This document shows positions 38,395 to 46,513 of a DNA stretch of 64,000 bases, one piece after another. The stretch spans positions 1 to 64,000 of the forward strand of contig JAIQFT010000012.1 of the NCBI GenBank assembly GCA_020073185.1, written 5' to 3'. Source of the stretch: Terriglobia bacterium. GTDB taxonomy: Bacteria; Acidobacteriota; Terriglobia; Terriglobales; Acidobacteriaceae. The position numbers were made by a program, and so were the translations under genes. How positions within the stretch are numbered: the first letter of the stretch is position 1; every line of letters starts with the position of its first letter. The notes under the pieces were generated by a model. The model was not told the DNA's origin. It ran no database searches and saw only the letters and a program-made list of their open reading frames with translations.

Positions 38395-38670
38395 TCAGTC
38401 GTTGGCGGCGGCGGGATCGTCGTCGATGCCGAGCAGTTGGCTCATTTCCTCGTAGAGGAAACCTTCGCCGGCACGGTAGGGCTGGACCCAGGTGCCGTTG
38501 ATGACGAACTGCGGGATGGAGCGTTGGCCGGTGCGGGCGAGGATCTCCTGCGCCGCGCCGGGCGTCTCTTCGATATCAATTTCTTTGTACGGGATGTTGT
38601 GCTTGGCAAGAAATCGTTTGGCAATGCGGCAGTCTGGGCACCAACTGGATGAGTAAACGATGAGTTCCAT
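38395..38670 (-). CDS. glutaredoxin-family protein (CPDC)
   Basis: 91 residues. MELIVYSSSWCPDCRIAKRF carries the redox motif CPDC at residues 11-14, followed by the thioredoxin-fold strand pattern, cis-Pro SIPQFVING (about 52-60), and an acidic tail. This is the glutaredoxin/mycoredoxin fold: cytoplasmic thiol-disulfide exchange. Partner unknown. Confidence 0.88.
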   Translation of the reverse strand: MELIVYSSSWCPDCRIAKRFLAKHNIPYKEIDIEETPGAAQEILARTGQRSIPQFVINGTWVQPYRAGEGFLYEEMSQLLGIDDDPAAAND

Positions 38671-38790
38671 TTCTTCTATAAGTCCTCACATGCTGGGAGG
38701 ACGGGCCTTAGCCCGCTCTCCTAGGTAGATGATCCAGGGCGGGATCGGACGCAGAAAAACGCAACCCGCAAGGTACGTTTCTGCCCGTTC

Positions 38791-40674
38791 TTATCTTCGC
38801 GAGAGGCGCCCAATCCAGCCGGGCTCGCGGACGTATTCTTCCTGCAGGCGCTTGAGACGGGCGGCCATGATCCCGGAGCGGCCAAGATAGCCGATGATCT
38901 GGGTTGAGTCCTTGCGGCTGACTACCGGCAGGCGTCCTACGTTGTGGTGCAGCATCTTCTCCGCCGCGCTGGACAGCAGTTCATCCGGATACGTCACGAT
39001 CAGGCTTTTACTGCCGGCCTCGCGGACGGTCATCGCGCCGGCGGGATCCTGCTCCAGCGCCCGCATAATGTCACCCCGCGTGACGATGCCGGTCAACCGG
39101 GCCGTACCGTCCACCAGCGGCCACGCCGCGTGATTCACCAGGTGGGGATCGTGCGACGCCAGCCGCTGCGCCAGGTCGCCGACCGTCGTGGTCCCAGGAA
39201 TGGTGGAGACATCGCTGGACATGGTTTCCGAAACCTGCACCTGCTGCAGCACGTCCGGCTCGTAATCCTGGTGGATGTGCAGGCCGCGGCGCGCCAGCTT
39301 CTCCGTCATGATCGAGGTCGAGGTGAAGAACATGGCAATGCCGTCGGCGATGACGCACACCAGCATCAGCGGCAGCACGGCATTGTAGTCGCGGGTAATT
39401 TCGAAGGCGAAGATGATGAAGGTGAACGTCGCCCGCGACGCTGCCCCGAACACCGCGCCCATGGCGACCAGCGCGAATGCGCCCGGCGCAAGGTGCGTGC
39501 CCAAACCGTAGTTCAGCCCCATGGCGAACGCGCCGCCCATGGCCGCGCTGGACATGAACATCGGCGCCAGCAAGCCGCCCGAAGTACCGGACCCGAGCGA
39601 AATCACCAGCGCCAGCGCCTTGAACACCATGACGAGGAGGAGCAATTTCAGCGCGAGCTGGTTGTTCAGAATGGCGGTAATGGTGTCGTAGCCGACGCCG
39701 AGCACGCGCGGCACGAAGTAGCCGATGATGCCCAGCCCGAACGCGCCGATCGCCGGCCACCACATCTTGTCCAGCGGGAGCTTGTCGAACTGATCTTCCA
39801 CCCAGTAAAGCAATTTGCTGAACCCGACGGCGGCCAGGCCGCACAGCAGCCCGAGCAGCACGTACCAGGGCAGCGCCGTGGGCACGCCGAAATCTACCGC
39901 CGAGACCTTGAACATCTGCCCAGGACCCATCAGCTCGATGTGCACGCTGGTGGCAATGGTCGAGGCGATGACCAGCGGGATAAACGAGCGCGACTTGAAT
40001 TCGAACAGCAGCAGCTCGATCGCCAATACCACGGCGGCGATGGGCGTGTTGAAGGTCGCCGCCATGCCGGCTCCGGCGCCGCAGGCGAGCAGCACTTTGC
40101 GCTCGGCGGCCGTCATGTGAAAGAGCTGGCCGACCAGCGAGCCGACCGAGCCCCCAGTCTGGATGATCGGACCTTCCGCGCCGAACGGGCCGCCCGTGCC
40201 GATGGCGATGGCGGCGGAGATCGGCTTCAGAATCGCGACCTTGGGCTCGATCTTGCTGCGGCTGATCAGCACGGCTTCCATCGCTTCGGGAATTCCGTGG
40301 CCGCGGATCTTGGGCGAACCGTACTTCGCCATCACCCCCACGATCACGCCGCCGACGACTGGTATGACGATGATCCACAGGCCCAGGGTGGTCGCCCCGG
40401 GGCTGCGAAAGCGGAACGAGAGCTGGTGGTAGAACGCCAGGTTAGTGAACAGCCCGATGAGGTTGTAGAGCGCGTAGGCGATCAAGCCGGCGCCGGCGCC
40501 GATGGCGGCCGCCAGGAATGACACCAGCAGCATGCGGAACTTGACCGCCGTAGGAACGGGGCCTTCGACCAGACCGGCTACGCTGGCGGCGCGCGCGGGA
40601 GAACCGTTGTCGTTGGGCTGGGGAAATGGAAGCGTAGGGTCCGGCCCGGGAGAGCCGTCGATGGGTCCGGTCAT
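38791..40674 (-). CDS. ClC-family chloride channel/antiporter with CBS pair
   Basis: 627 residues. About ten TM helices with ClC signatures: RGHGIPEAMEAVLI (the GSGIP position carries His here), FGAEGPIIQTGGSVGS with the gating Glu, and GSGTSGGLLAPMFMSSAAMG. The C-terminus has two CBS motifs (about 470-600: MSSDVSTIPGTTTVGDLAQR, MLHHNVGRLPVVSRKD), which usually bind adenosine nucleotides and regulate gating. It starts 15 bases after the MarR gene ends and so is in an operon with it. Confidence 0.9.
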   Translation of the reverse strand: MTGPIDGSPGPDPTLPFPQPNDNGSPARAASVAGLVEGPVPTAVKFRMLLVSFLAAAIGAGAGLIAYALYNLIGLFTNLAFYHQLSFRFRSPGATTLGLWIIVIPVVGGVIVGVMAKYGSPKIRGHGIPEAMEAVLISRSKIEPKVAILKPISAAIAIGTGGPFGAEGPIIQTGGSVGSLVGQLFHMTAAERKVLLACGAGAGMAATFNTPIAAVVLAIELLLFEFKSRSFIPLVIASTIATSVHIELMGPGQMFKVSAVDFGVPTALPWYVLLGLLCGLAAVGFSKLLYWVEDQFDKLPLDKMWWPAIGAFGLGIIGYFVPRVLGVGYDTITAILNNQLALKLLLLVMVFKALALVISLGSGTSGGLLAPMFMSSAAMGGAFAMGLNYGLGTHLAPGAFALVAMGAVFGAASRATFTFIIFAFEITRDYNAVLPLMLVCVIADGIAMFFTSTSIMTEKLARRGLHIHQDYEPDVLQQVQVSETMSSDVSTIPGTTTVGDLAQRLASHDPHLVNHAAWPLVDGTARLTGIVTRGDIMRALEQDPAGAMTVREAGSKSLIVTYPDELLSSAAEKMLHHNVGRLPVVSRKDSTQIIGYLGRSGIMAARLKRLQEEYVREPGWIGRLSRR

Positions 40675-40689
40675 CCTTGTATGTTCACC

Positions 40690-41157
40690 TCAACTGCGGT
40701 TTGCTTTGCTCCTGCCGGGTCGCGACCCGTTATCTGCCTGCGTGTCGCGTACCACTCTCTTGAGCGCGGCGACCAGGTCGGGCGCCATCTCGCGCAATTC
40801 CTCCCGGTGACGCAGCGCCATCTCCTGCAGCAGCTTGTCGCCGCGGGGTGTGAGCTCAAGCAAGACCTCGCGGCGGTCCGCCTCGCTGCGGCGGCGCCTG
40901 ATAAGTCCGCGCCGCGCCAGCCGGTCCACCAGCTCCACCGTGCTGTGATGCTGGATCTGGAGCCGCTCGGCGATCTCGCCGACGCGGTGGCGGACGCTGT
41001 CGGGTATGCCTTTGAGCGCCAGCATGAGCTGGTACTGCTGCGGCTCGAGGCCGCCGGCACGCGCCGTCTCTTCGCTGAAACGGAGGAACCGGCGGATCTG
41101 GTAACGAAACTCCGCCAACGCCTTGTAGTTCGGTTGGAAGTTGCCGCGCGGGCTCAT
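40690..41157 (-). CDS. MarR-family regulator
   Basis: 155 residues from ATG 41157 (AGGTGA five to six bases upstream). The winged helix is RVGEIAERLQIQHHSTVELV followed by DRLARRGLIRRRRSEADRRE (wing D-R-R). Such dimers repress a local operon until a ligand binds. It is followed in the same direction by the ClC gene, its likely target. An ATG at 41172 would add five residues but has no ribosome site. Confidence 0.88.
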   Translation of the reverse strand: MSPRGNFQPNYKALAEFRYQIRRFLRFSEETARAGGLEPQQYQLMLALKGIPDSVRHRVGEIAERLQIQHHSTVELVDRLARRGLIRRRRSEADRREVLLELTPRGDKLLQEMALRHREELREMAPDLVAALKRVVRDTQADNGSRPGRSKANRS

Positions 41158-41516
41158 AAGCTCACCTTTCATCGTAACACGATATGATTTCAGATTTCGA
41201 GCGCCGGCCGCCCGATGGCCTCGATCCGTACCTGACCGGCGCAAAGCAAGCGCCAGAGGGCACATTTCGACATCGTAACCCGGGCCGTCGGAATGTGGCA
41301 AAGACCGAGCGCACCGCCCACGCCGGCGGGCCGCGAAGCCGCAAAATCTTAGCGCAAGTTGCGGGAAATTCAATCTCTTTACGATGTAATGGTCACCACC
41401 ACTTTCGTGCACCTGCCCGAGGGCGAGTAAGTCCGGTCATACAGAACTAGGTCGCGCGGCCTGCTCCATTTAGAATGACGGGTTCGGCCATGCAGGCTGA
41501 CCCCACAGGAGGCTGC
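41158..41516. other. divergent promoter region between marR-clc and purB
   Basis: About 360 bases without a gene. It contains three ATCGTAA-type motifs (41171-41183, 41272-41279, reverse at 41379-41385) that could be MarR operators, and TAGAAT (41471-41476) ahead of purB. Confidence 0.45.
41171..41183. promoter_or_regulatory. candidate MarR operator (ATCGT-aac-ACGAT)
   Basis: A perfect 5-base inverted repeat 14 bases upstream of the marR start. The same half site recurs at 41272 and inverted at 41379. The position suits autoregulation. Confidence 0.4.
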
Positions 41517-42836
41517 TTGATCGCCCGTTACACGCGCCCGGAGATGGGCCGCATCTGGAGCGAAGAAAACAGGTTCCGCCAATGGCTGGCGGTGGAGCTT
41601 GCGGCCACCGAAACGCTGGCGGAGGCGGGCCTGGTCCCAGGGCAGGCGGCGCAGGCCATCCGCCAGAAGGCGGATTTCGACCTGGGACGAATCCACCAGA
41701 TCGAAACCGAGGTCAAACACGACGTCATCGCGTTCACCACTGCGGTCGCGGAAAAGATCGGTCCGGAATCGCGCTGGCTGCACTTCGGGCTGACTTCGAA
41801 CGATGTCGTGGACACGGCGCAGGCGCTGCAGGTCAAGGCGGCGTCGGAGATCATTCGTGAAGACTTGCAGCGGCTGCGCGATGTGCTGCGGCGGCGCGCC
41901 TTCGAGTTCAAGCACACGCCCATGGTGGGCCGAACCCACGGCATGCACGCCGAGCCCATCACCTTCGGCCTGAAGCTGGCGAACTGGTACGCCGAGATTG
42001 TGCGCGGCCGGGCGCGCTTCGAACGCGCCGCCGAGGAGATGAGGGTCGGGAAGTTTTCCGGGGCGGTGGGCACGTTTGCGCACCTGGACCCCGAACTGGA
42101 AGAGAAAATCTGTGCCCGCCTGGGCCTGGGGGCGGCCCCGATCTCGTCGCAAGTGATCCAGCGCGACCGCCACGCCAATTATCTGGCGACGCTGGCCGTG
42201 ATTGCGTCGTCGCTGGACAAGATCGCGGTGGAGATTCGCCACCTGCAGCGCACCGAGGTGCGCGAGGCGGAGGAATACTTCAGCGCCAAGCAGAAAGGCT
42301 CATCGGCCATGCCCCACAAGCGCAACCCGGTGACTTGCGAACAGATCAGCGGGTTGGCGCGGGTGGTGAGGTCCAACGCGCAAGCGGCGCTGGAGAACGT
42401 GCCCCTGTGGCACGAGCGCGACATTTCCCATTCGTCGGTGGAGCGCATCATCCTGCCCGATTCCGCCATCCTCGCCGACTATCTGCTGGCGAAGACGGCG
42501 AACCTGATCGACACGCTGGTGGTTTATCCGGAGCGCATGAAGCGGAACCTGGAGAGCACCGGCGGGCTGGTGTTCAGCGGACAACTCCTGCTCGACCTGG
42601 TGGAAAGCGGCACGCTGACTCGCGAGGACGCCTACCGCATCGTGCAGCGCAACGCCATGCAGGCGTGGCAGAACGGCGAGAACTTCCGCGCGCTCATCGA
42701 AGCGGACCCGGAGATCGCGTCGCGGATTTCGCGCGAGCAGATCGAGCGCGCCTTCGACCTCCAGCGGCAGTTGCGCAATGTGGACAAGATTTTTGCGCGC
42801 GTGTTTGAAGAAAGAGAAGTCAGAAGTAAGAACTAA
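41517..42836 (+). CDS. purB: adenylosuccinate lyase
   Basis: 439 residues from TTG 41517, chosen because AGGAGG lies five bases upstream and the family starts [14 protein letters not shown]; an ATG at 41475 would add 14 unrelated residues. Lyase signatures: [29 protein letters not shown] and the flexible loop [17 protein letters not shown] with the catalytic Ser. It splits SAICAR and adenylosuccinate in purine synthesis. The last residues EVRSKN are encoded by a heptamer repeat array, so the tail is probably not ancestral. Confidence 0.95.
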   Translation: MIARYTRPEMGRIWSEENRFRQWLAVELAATETLAEAGLVPGQAAQAIRQKADFDLGRIHQIETEVKHDVIAFTTAVAEKIGPESRWLHFGLTSNDVVDTAQALQVKAASEIIREDLQRLRDVLRRRAFEFKHTPMVGRTHGMHAEPITFGLKLANWYAEIVRGRARFERAAEEMRVGKFSGAVGTFAHLDPELEEKICARLGLGAAPISSQVIQRDRHANYLATLAVIASSLDKIAVEIRHLQRTEVREAEEYFSAKQKGSSAMPHKRNPVTCEQISGLARVVRSNAQAALENVPLWHERDISHSSVERIILPDSAILADYLLAKTANLIDTLVVYPERMKRNLESTGGLVFSGQLLLDLVESGTLTREDAYRIVQRNAMQAWQNGENFRALIEADPEIASRISREQIERAFDLQRQLRNVDKIFARVFEEREVRSKN

Positions 42837-42871
42837 GAAGTCAGAAGTCAAGAAATTAGGAGTCAAGAGGT
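42816..42871 (+). repeat. heptamer array overlapping the purB 3' end
   Basis: GAAGTCA, GAAGTAA, GAACTAA, GAAGTCA, GAAGTCA (42816-42850), then a degenerate continuation with AAGAGGT. It includes the purB stop (42834-42836). The same word occurs in reverse in the array at 45339. Confidence 0.75.
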
Positions 42872-42890
42872 AATCAGGAAGCGTGCTGCG

Positions 42891-42910
42891 GCTTCTTACC
42901 TCTGACTTGT
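42891..42910 (-). repeat. inverted partner overlapping the acetyltransferase 3' end
   Basis: GCTTCTTACCTCTGACTTG; TTACCTCT is the reverse complement of AGAGGTAA in the purB-side array. It contains the acetyltransferase stop and encodes its last residues TSQR. Confidence 0.6.
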
Positions 42911-43480
42911 TCCCCTCCACTCCTTGCGCAAAATCGCATATATCTTCGCGTCACGCGGGCGGCCATGCAGGAAGATGTTCTGGCGCAGCACGCCTTCCAA
43001 TTTCATTCCCACCTTTTCCATCACCCGCCAGGAACCGGTGTTCTCGACATCGCAGCGCGCCTCGATGCGATTCAAGCCCAGAGTGTTGAACCCGTAGGCG
43101 AGCATCGCGCCGACGGCTTCCGTCATTAGCCCTTGTCCCCAATACTTGCGCCCCACCGCGTAACCGATCTCGGCGCGCGCGTGTTGCGCCTGGACTTCGA
43201 ACATCCCGCACGTGCCGATCACGACCTTATCCGCCAGGTGCTCCATGCCCCAGGCCGGAGGCAGGCCTTCGGCATAGCCCTTCAACGTGCGCTGCAGAAA
43301 TTCGCGGGTGTCGTCCAGCGTGCGGTGGGGCTCCCAGAACACGTACGTTGTAACCTGGGGATCGGAGGCGTAGGCGAAGATGTCATCTGCATCTTCCCAG
43401 CGCAGCCGGCGCAACCCCAGCCGAGGCGTGCTCAGGTCGGGAAAGTTGTGGATTGTCTGTTGCAGCGCGGCCGCGTCCAT
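42896..43480 (-). CDS. GNAT acetyltransferase, RimJ/RimL-like
   Basis: 194 residues. TPRLGLRRLRWEDADDIFAY, then IGYAVGRKYWGQGLMTEAVG (acetyl-CoA binding R/Q-x-x-G-x-G/A region) and NRIEARCDVENTGSWRVMEK with GMKLEGVLRQNIFLHGRPRD are the RimJ/L signature. It N-acetylates a ribosomal or other protein or a small amine in the cytoplasm. It converges on purB; the shared gap holds inverted heptamers. Confidence 0.9.
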   Translation of the reverse strand: MDAAALQQTIHNFPDLSTPRLGLRRLRWEDADDIFAYASDPQVTTYVFWEPHRTLDDTREFLQRTLKGYAEGLPPAWGMEHLADKVVIGTCGMFEVQAQHARAEIGYAVGRKYWGQGLMTEAVGAMLAYGFNTLGLNRIEARCDVENTGSWRVMEKVGMKLEGVLRQNIFLHGRPRDAKIYAILRKEWRGTSQR

Positions 43481-43502
43481 AGGCGCAGCTTAGCACGCCT
43501 GT

Positions 43503-43526
43503 TTTCAGTACTTCAGTACCTCAGCG
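43503..43526 (+). repeat. short octamer array between acetyltransferase and ychF
   Basis: TTTCAGTA, CTTCAGTA, CCTCAGCG in tandem. Three units. Confidence 0.5.
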
Positions 43527-43534
43527 GAGGGTGC

Positions 43535-43565
43535 CCCACATCTGCCCGCAGTTGGCAGATGTGGG
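43535..43565. repeat. perfect 11-bp hairpin
   Basis: CCCACATCTGC (43535-43545) and GCAGATGTGGG (43555-43565) form a perfect stem with a 9-base loop, six bases after the ychF stop. There is no T-run, so it is not a standard terminator. Confidence 0.6.
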
Positions 43566-43570
43566 AAGCG

Positions 43571-44680
43571 CTAACCGCTGTGACGGATGTGCATCACGTC
43601 GCCATCCTTGACGACGTACTCCTTGCCCTCCAGCCGCAGCGTGCCGCGCGCGCGGGCATTGGCTTCGGAGCCGGCCTCCAGAAGCTGGTCCCAGTGCATG
43701 ACCTCGGCGCGGATAAAGTGGTGCTCCAGGTCGGTGTGGATCACGCCGGCGGCATGGACTGCTTTCGTGCCGTTCTCGATCGTCCAGGCGCGGCATTCGT
43801 CTTCGCCGACGGTGAAAAAGGAAATCAAGCCGAGCAACTCGTAGGTTTTGCGGATCAAGCGCGTGAGGCCGCTCTCGCTCATGCCATAGCTGGCGAGGAA
43901 CTCGGCGGCATCGGCGTCGCTCATCTCGGCGAGCTCCGCTTCCACCTTGCCGCAGATCGCGCTCGCGCCCGTGCTGCGGCGGGCGATCACATCCTGCAGG
44001 CTGAATTTGCCGACGGCCTGCTCCAGTTCGCGGCCAAGGTCCACGCTCTCCCCGATGTTGAGCACGTGCAGGATGGGCTTCTCGCTGAGAAACATAAAGC
44101 CGCGCACACGCTTCTTATCCTCGGGAGTCATTTCCAACTCGCGTAGCGGGCGCTCCTGCTCGAGGAAGGCCTGGCAGTGCTGGAGGAGATCGAATTCTTT
44201 TTCCAGGTCGGGCGTTTTCTGCTTTTTCAAGTCCTTCTGCAGGCGCTCCAGGCGCTTCTCCATCTGGCCGAGATCGTTGACCATGAGGTCGAAATCCACG
44301 TTCTGGATGTCGCGCAGCGGGTTGATTTCTCCGACGTGCGGGATGGCGGGATCCTCGAAGGCGCGAACCACGTGCGCGATGGCGTCCACCTGGCGAATGT
44401 TGGCGACGATGGCGTCGCTCAGCCCGGCGCCGGCCTTGGCTTCGGCTTTGGACGCGTGCGTCGGCATGGCGGCCACGTCCACGTACTCCACCGAGGCGTG
44501 CACCAGCTTGCGCGGGTTGTAAAGTGCGGCGAGCCGGTCGAGGCGGTCGTCCGGCACCTTGGCCACGCCGACGTGCGCCTCACGTGGGTTGATGTGGGCA
44601 GGCGTGAGCGGCGCCTTGGTCAGGATCTTGAACAACGACGTTTTGCCTACCTGCGGCAGGCCGATGATGCCAGTCTTCAT
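43571..44680 (-). CDS. ychF: ribosome-associated GTPase YchF
   Basis: 369 residues. Walker A GLPQVGKTSLF (residues 7-17), the YchF-type DVAAMPTHASKAEAKAGAGL switch/G3 region, an N-x-x-E G4 motif (LHVLNIGES) that explains the family's ATP preference, a coiled-coil insert (about 130-175), and a TGS domain at the end (CRAWTIENGTKAVHAAGVIH). An Obg-family protein binding ribosomes. The leader is filled by heptamer repeats, leaving no visible Shine-Dalgarno. Confidence 0.95.
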   Translation of the reverse strand: MKTGIIGLPQVGKTSLFKILTKAPLTPAHINPREAHVGVAKVPDDRLDRLAALYNPRKLVHASVEYVDVAAMPTHASKAEAKAGAGLSDAIVANIRQVDAIAHVVRAFEDPAIPHVGEINPLRDIQNVDFDLMVNDLGQMEKRLERLQKDLKKQKTPDLEKEFDLLQHCQAFLEQERPLRELEMTPEDKKRVRGFMFLSEKPILHVLNIGESVDLGRELEQAVGKFSLQDVIARRSTGASAICGKVEAELAEMSDADAAEFLASYGMSESGLTRLIRKTYELLGLISFFTVGEDECRAWTIENGTKAVHAAGVIHTDLEHHFIRAEVMHWDQLLEAGSEANARARGTLRLEGKEYVVKDGDVMHIRHSG

Positions 44681-44686
44681 AAAGCA

Positions 44687-44714
44687 GCAGTTAGTAGCTC
44701 GGAGTTGGTAGTTA
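44687..44714 (+). repeat. heptamer array in the ychF leader
   Basis: GCAGTTA, GTAGCTC, GGAGTTG, GTAGTTA in tandem. It begins seven bases from the ychF ATG, where a ribosome site would be expected. Word shared with the array at 21376. Confidence 0.7.
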
Positions 44715-44782
44715 GCGGAGCCGCCCGACTACGCGAACCGCTTCCCACCACAAAACTAATGATGATAACAAGTGCGCGGAAT

Positions 44783-45328
44783 TTAGGGGCGGCTGGAGAG
44801 GGAGTGCGCGTGCACGGCGTTCATTACGGGAATCGCCCAGGTCCGCGCAATGACGTAAAGAGTTGTCAGGCCGAGCAGAAGCACGATGACCTCCAGGCTG
44901 GTGGACCACTGATGCAGGTGGTTGAAGGCGACGCGGCGCGGATCGGCGGCGGGGATTTTGTCGATCTCGCCCATCTCCGCCCGTAAGGCCGCCATTTTCG
45001 GGCTGACTCCTATCTGCGAAATGAGCGTGATGACCACCATGCCGAAAACCAGCAGGTCCGGGGCGACGCTGGCCTTCACGCTGCCTGAGGTGCGATAGGC
45101 CTCGAAGGTAGAGCAGATCAGGAACACGCCACCGCAGACCACGCCCATCCAGTGCAACGAGCCGAGGGTGCGGGTGACTACCAGCCCGGAGAGATGGCGC
45201 GTCGGCAAGATGCTGAACAGCGCGGGCGCGACCACGAAGGAGAAGAAGATGATCCCGCCTACCCAGATCGCCATGGAGAGCAGCATGAAAAAGCGCAGCA
45301 CGGACATACGCAGGATTCGATGCACCAC
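44783..45328 (-). CDS. DUF4149 (TMEM205-like) membrane protein
   Basis: 181 residues, four TM helices. RFFMLLSMAIWVGGIIFFSF then VVAPALFSILP matches DUF4149/TMEM205 (W-x-G-x-x-F-F), with H-x-W-x-x-x-x-x-V near the end (HLHQWSTSLEVIVLLLGL). Function unknown. It sits between MoxR and ychF genes, all on the minus strand, and heptamers separate it from MoxR. Confidence 0.85.
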   Translation of the reverse strand: MVHRILRMSVLRFFMLLSMAIWVGGIIFFSFVVAPALFSILPTRHLSGLVVTRTLGSLHWMGVVCGGVFLICSTFEAYRTSGSVKASVAPDLLVFGMVVITLISQIGVSPKMAALRAEMGEIDKIPAADPRRVAFNHLHQWSTSLEVIVLLLGLTTLYVIARTWAIPVMNAVHAHSLSSRP

Positions 45329-45338
45329 TCGGAAATAC

Positions 45339-45380
45339 GTTCTTACTTCTTAATTCGGACTTCTTACTTTTGACTTCGGT
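45339..45380 (+). repeat. heptamer array between MoxR and DUF4149 genes
   Basis: GTTCTTA, CTTCTTA, ATTCGGA, CTTCTTA, CTTTTGA, CTTCGGT, ending exactly at the MoxR stop (45381-45383). The word is the reverse complement of GAAGTAA/GAAGTCA in the purB array. Confidence 0.75.
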
Positions 45381-46340
45381 TCACACCGGCACCGGCGCGC
45401 TCTCCACGATCTCGCGCAGGATTTCCTCTCCCTGCTGCGACTTCTTCAGGGTCGAGGAGTAGCGCCCGCTGACCACCACGCGGTGGGCAAACACGTGCAC
45501 CGCCAGCGCCTTGAAGTCGTCCGGGGTGGCGAAGGTGCGGCCATCGAGAAACGCCAGCCCCTGCGCCGCGCGGTAGAGCATGATGCCGCCGCGCGGAGAG
45601 ACTCCCAGAGACAGATAAGCCGACTCGCGCGTGCGGTTGACAATCGCCATCGTGTATTCCACCAGTGCGTCGTCCACGCGCACGCGGGTGACTTCATCTT
45701 GAATGCCAATCACGTCGGCGGCGGTGAGCACCGGACGCACCGTGTCCAGTTGCGCCGCGCCCGCCTCCGAGCGCAGGATTTCGCGCTCGCTGACGCCGGT
45801 GGGATAGCCCATGTGCACCCGCATCAGGAAACGGTCCATCTGCGATTCCGGCAGCGGATAGGTGCCATGGTGCTCGACTGGGTTCTGCGTGGCCATGACC
45901 AGAAAAGGCTGCGGCAGGGAATATGAGTGGCCGTCCACGGTGACGTGGGATTCGTTCATCGCCTCCAGCAGGGACGACTGCGTCTTCGGCGTGGTGCGGT
46001 TAATCTCGTCGGCCAGCAGCACGTTGGTGAACACCGGGCCGCGCTTGAACTCGAAGCGCTGCTCGACGGCGGAGTACATGGAGATGCCGAGCACGTCACT
46101 GGGCAGCATGTCGCTGGTGAACTGGATGCGCTGGAAGCTGCAGTCCAGGGCGCGCGCCAGCGCCTGCGCCAGCGTGGTCTTGCCGACCCCGGGAACGCCC
46201 TCGATCAGCAGGTGGCCGCCCGCAAACAGTGTGACCAGCGCCAGGCGGATGACTTCGTCCTGCCCGCGAATGATGGTGCGCAACGCCGCCCGCAAAGCGG
46301 CCGCCCGGCTGGCCGTTCCCTGCATCGCTTGAGGAGACAT
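45381..46340 (-). CDS. MoxR-family AAA+ ATPase
   Basis: 319 residues. Walker A GVPGVGKTTLAQ (about 41-52), Walker B VLLADEINRTTPKTQSSLLE (about 107-126), sensor 1 MATQNP, and a C-terminal lid. MoxR proteins act as chaperones that insert cofactors or assemble membrane complexes, usually with VWA partners; none is adjacent here, though a VWFA protein lies 23 kb away. Cytoplasmic. Confidence 0.92.
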   Translation of the reverse strand: MSPQAMQGTASRAAALRAALRTIIRGQDEVIRLALVTLFAGGHLLIEGVPGVGKTTLAQALARALDCSFQRIQFTSDMLPSDVLGISMYSAVEQRFEFKRGPVFTNVLLADEINRTTPKTQSSLLEAMNESHVTVDGHSYSLPQPFLVMATQNPVEHHGTYPLPESQMDRFLMRVHMGYPTGVSEREILRSEAGAAQLDTVRPVLTAADVIGIQDEVTRVRVDDALVEYTMAIVNRTRESAYLSLGVSPRGGIMLYRAAQGLAFLDGRTFATPDDFKALAVHVFAHRVVVSGRYSSTLKKSQQGEEILREIVESAPVPV

Positions 46341-46363
46341 TGACAGCGATTGTAAACCAGAAT

Positions 46364-46398
46364 AGCTCTTAGCTCTTAGCTGTTAGCCGTTAGCTTTA
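46364..46398 (+). repeat. heptamer array, left arm of an inverted pair
   Basis: AGCTCTT, AGCTCTT, AGCTGTT, AGCCGTT, AGCTTTA in perfect register, beginning 24 bases upstream of the MoxR start. Confidence 0.75.
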
Positions 46399-46465
46399 AG
46401 ACAATAAAATTCAGCGTCGAAAGGCACAGGGCGCACTTACATCACCCACTTCAAGAATCTCAAGA

Positions 46466-46513
46466 GCTAACGGCCAGAAGCCAAAAGCTAAGAGCTAAAA
46501 GCAAAGAGCTGCT
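46466..46513 (-). repeat. heptamer array, right arm, ending at the htpX stop
   Basis: GCTAACG, GCCAGAA, GCCAAAA, GCTAAGA, GCTAAAA, GCAAAGA, GCTGC. It is the reverse complement in style of the array at 46364 (AGCTCTT/AAGAGCT), 67 bases away. It touches the htpX stop (46513-46515). Confidence 0.75.

Noticed and set aside
38944-40521. 525-codon plus-strand frame opposite the ClC gene
   Set aside because: Antisense shadow; the ClC signatures are on the minus strand.
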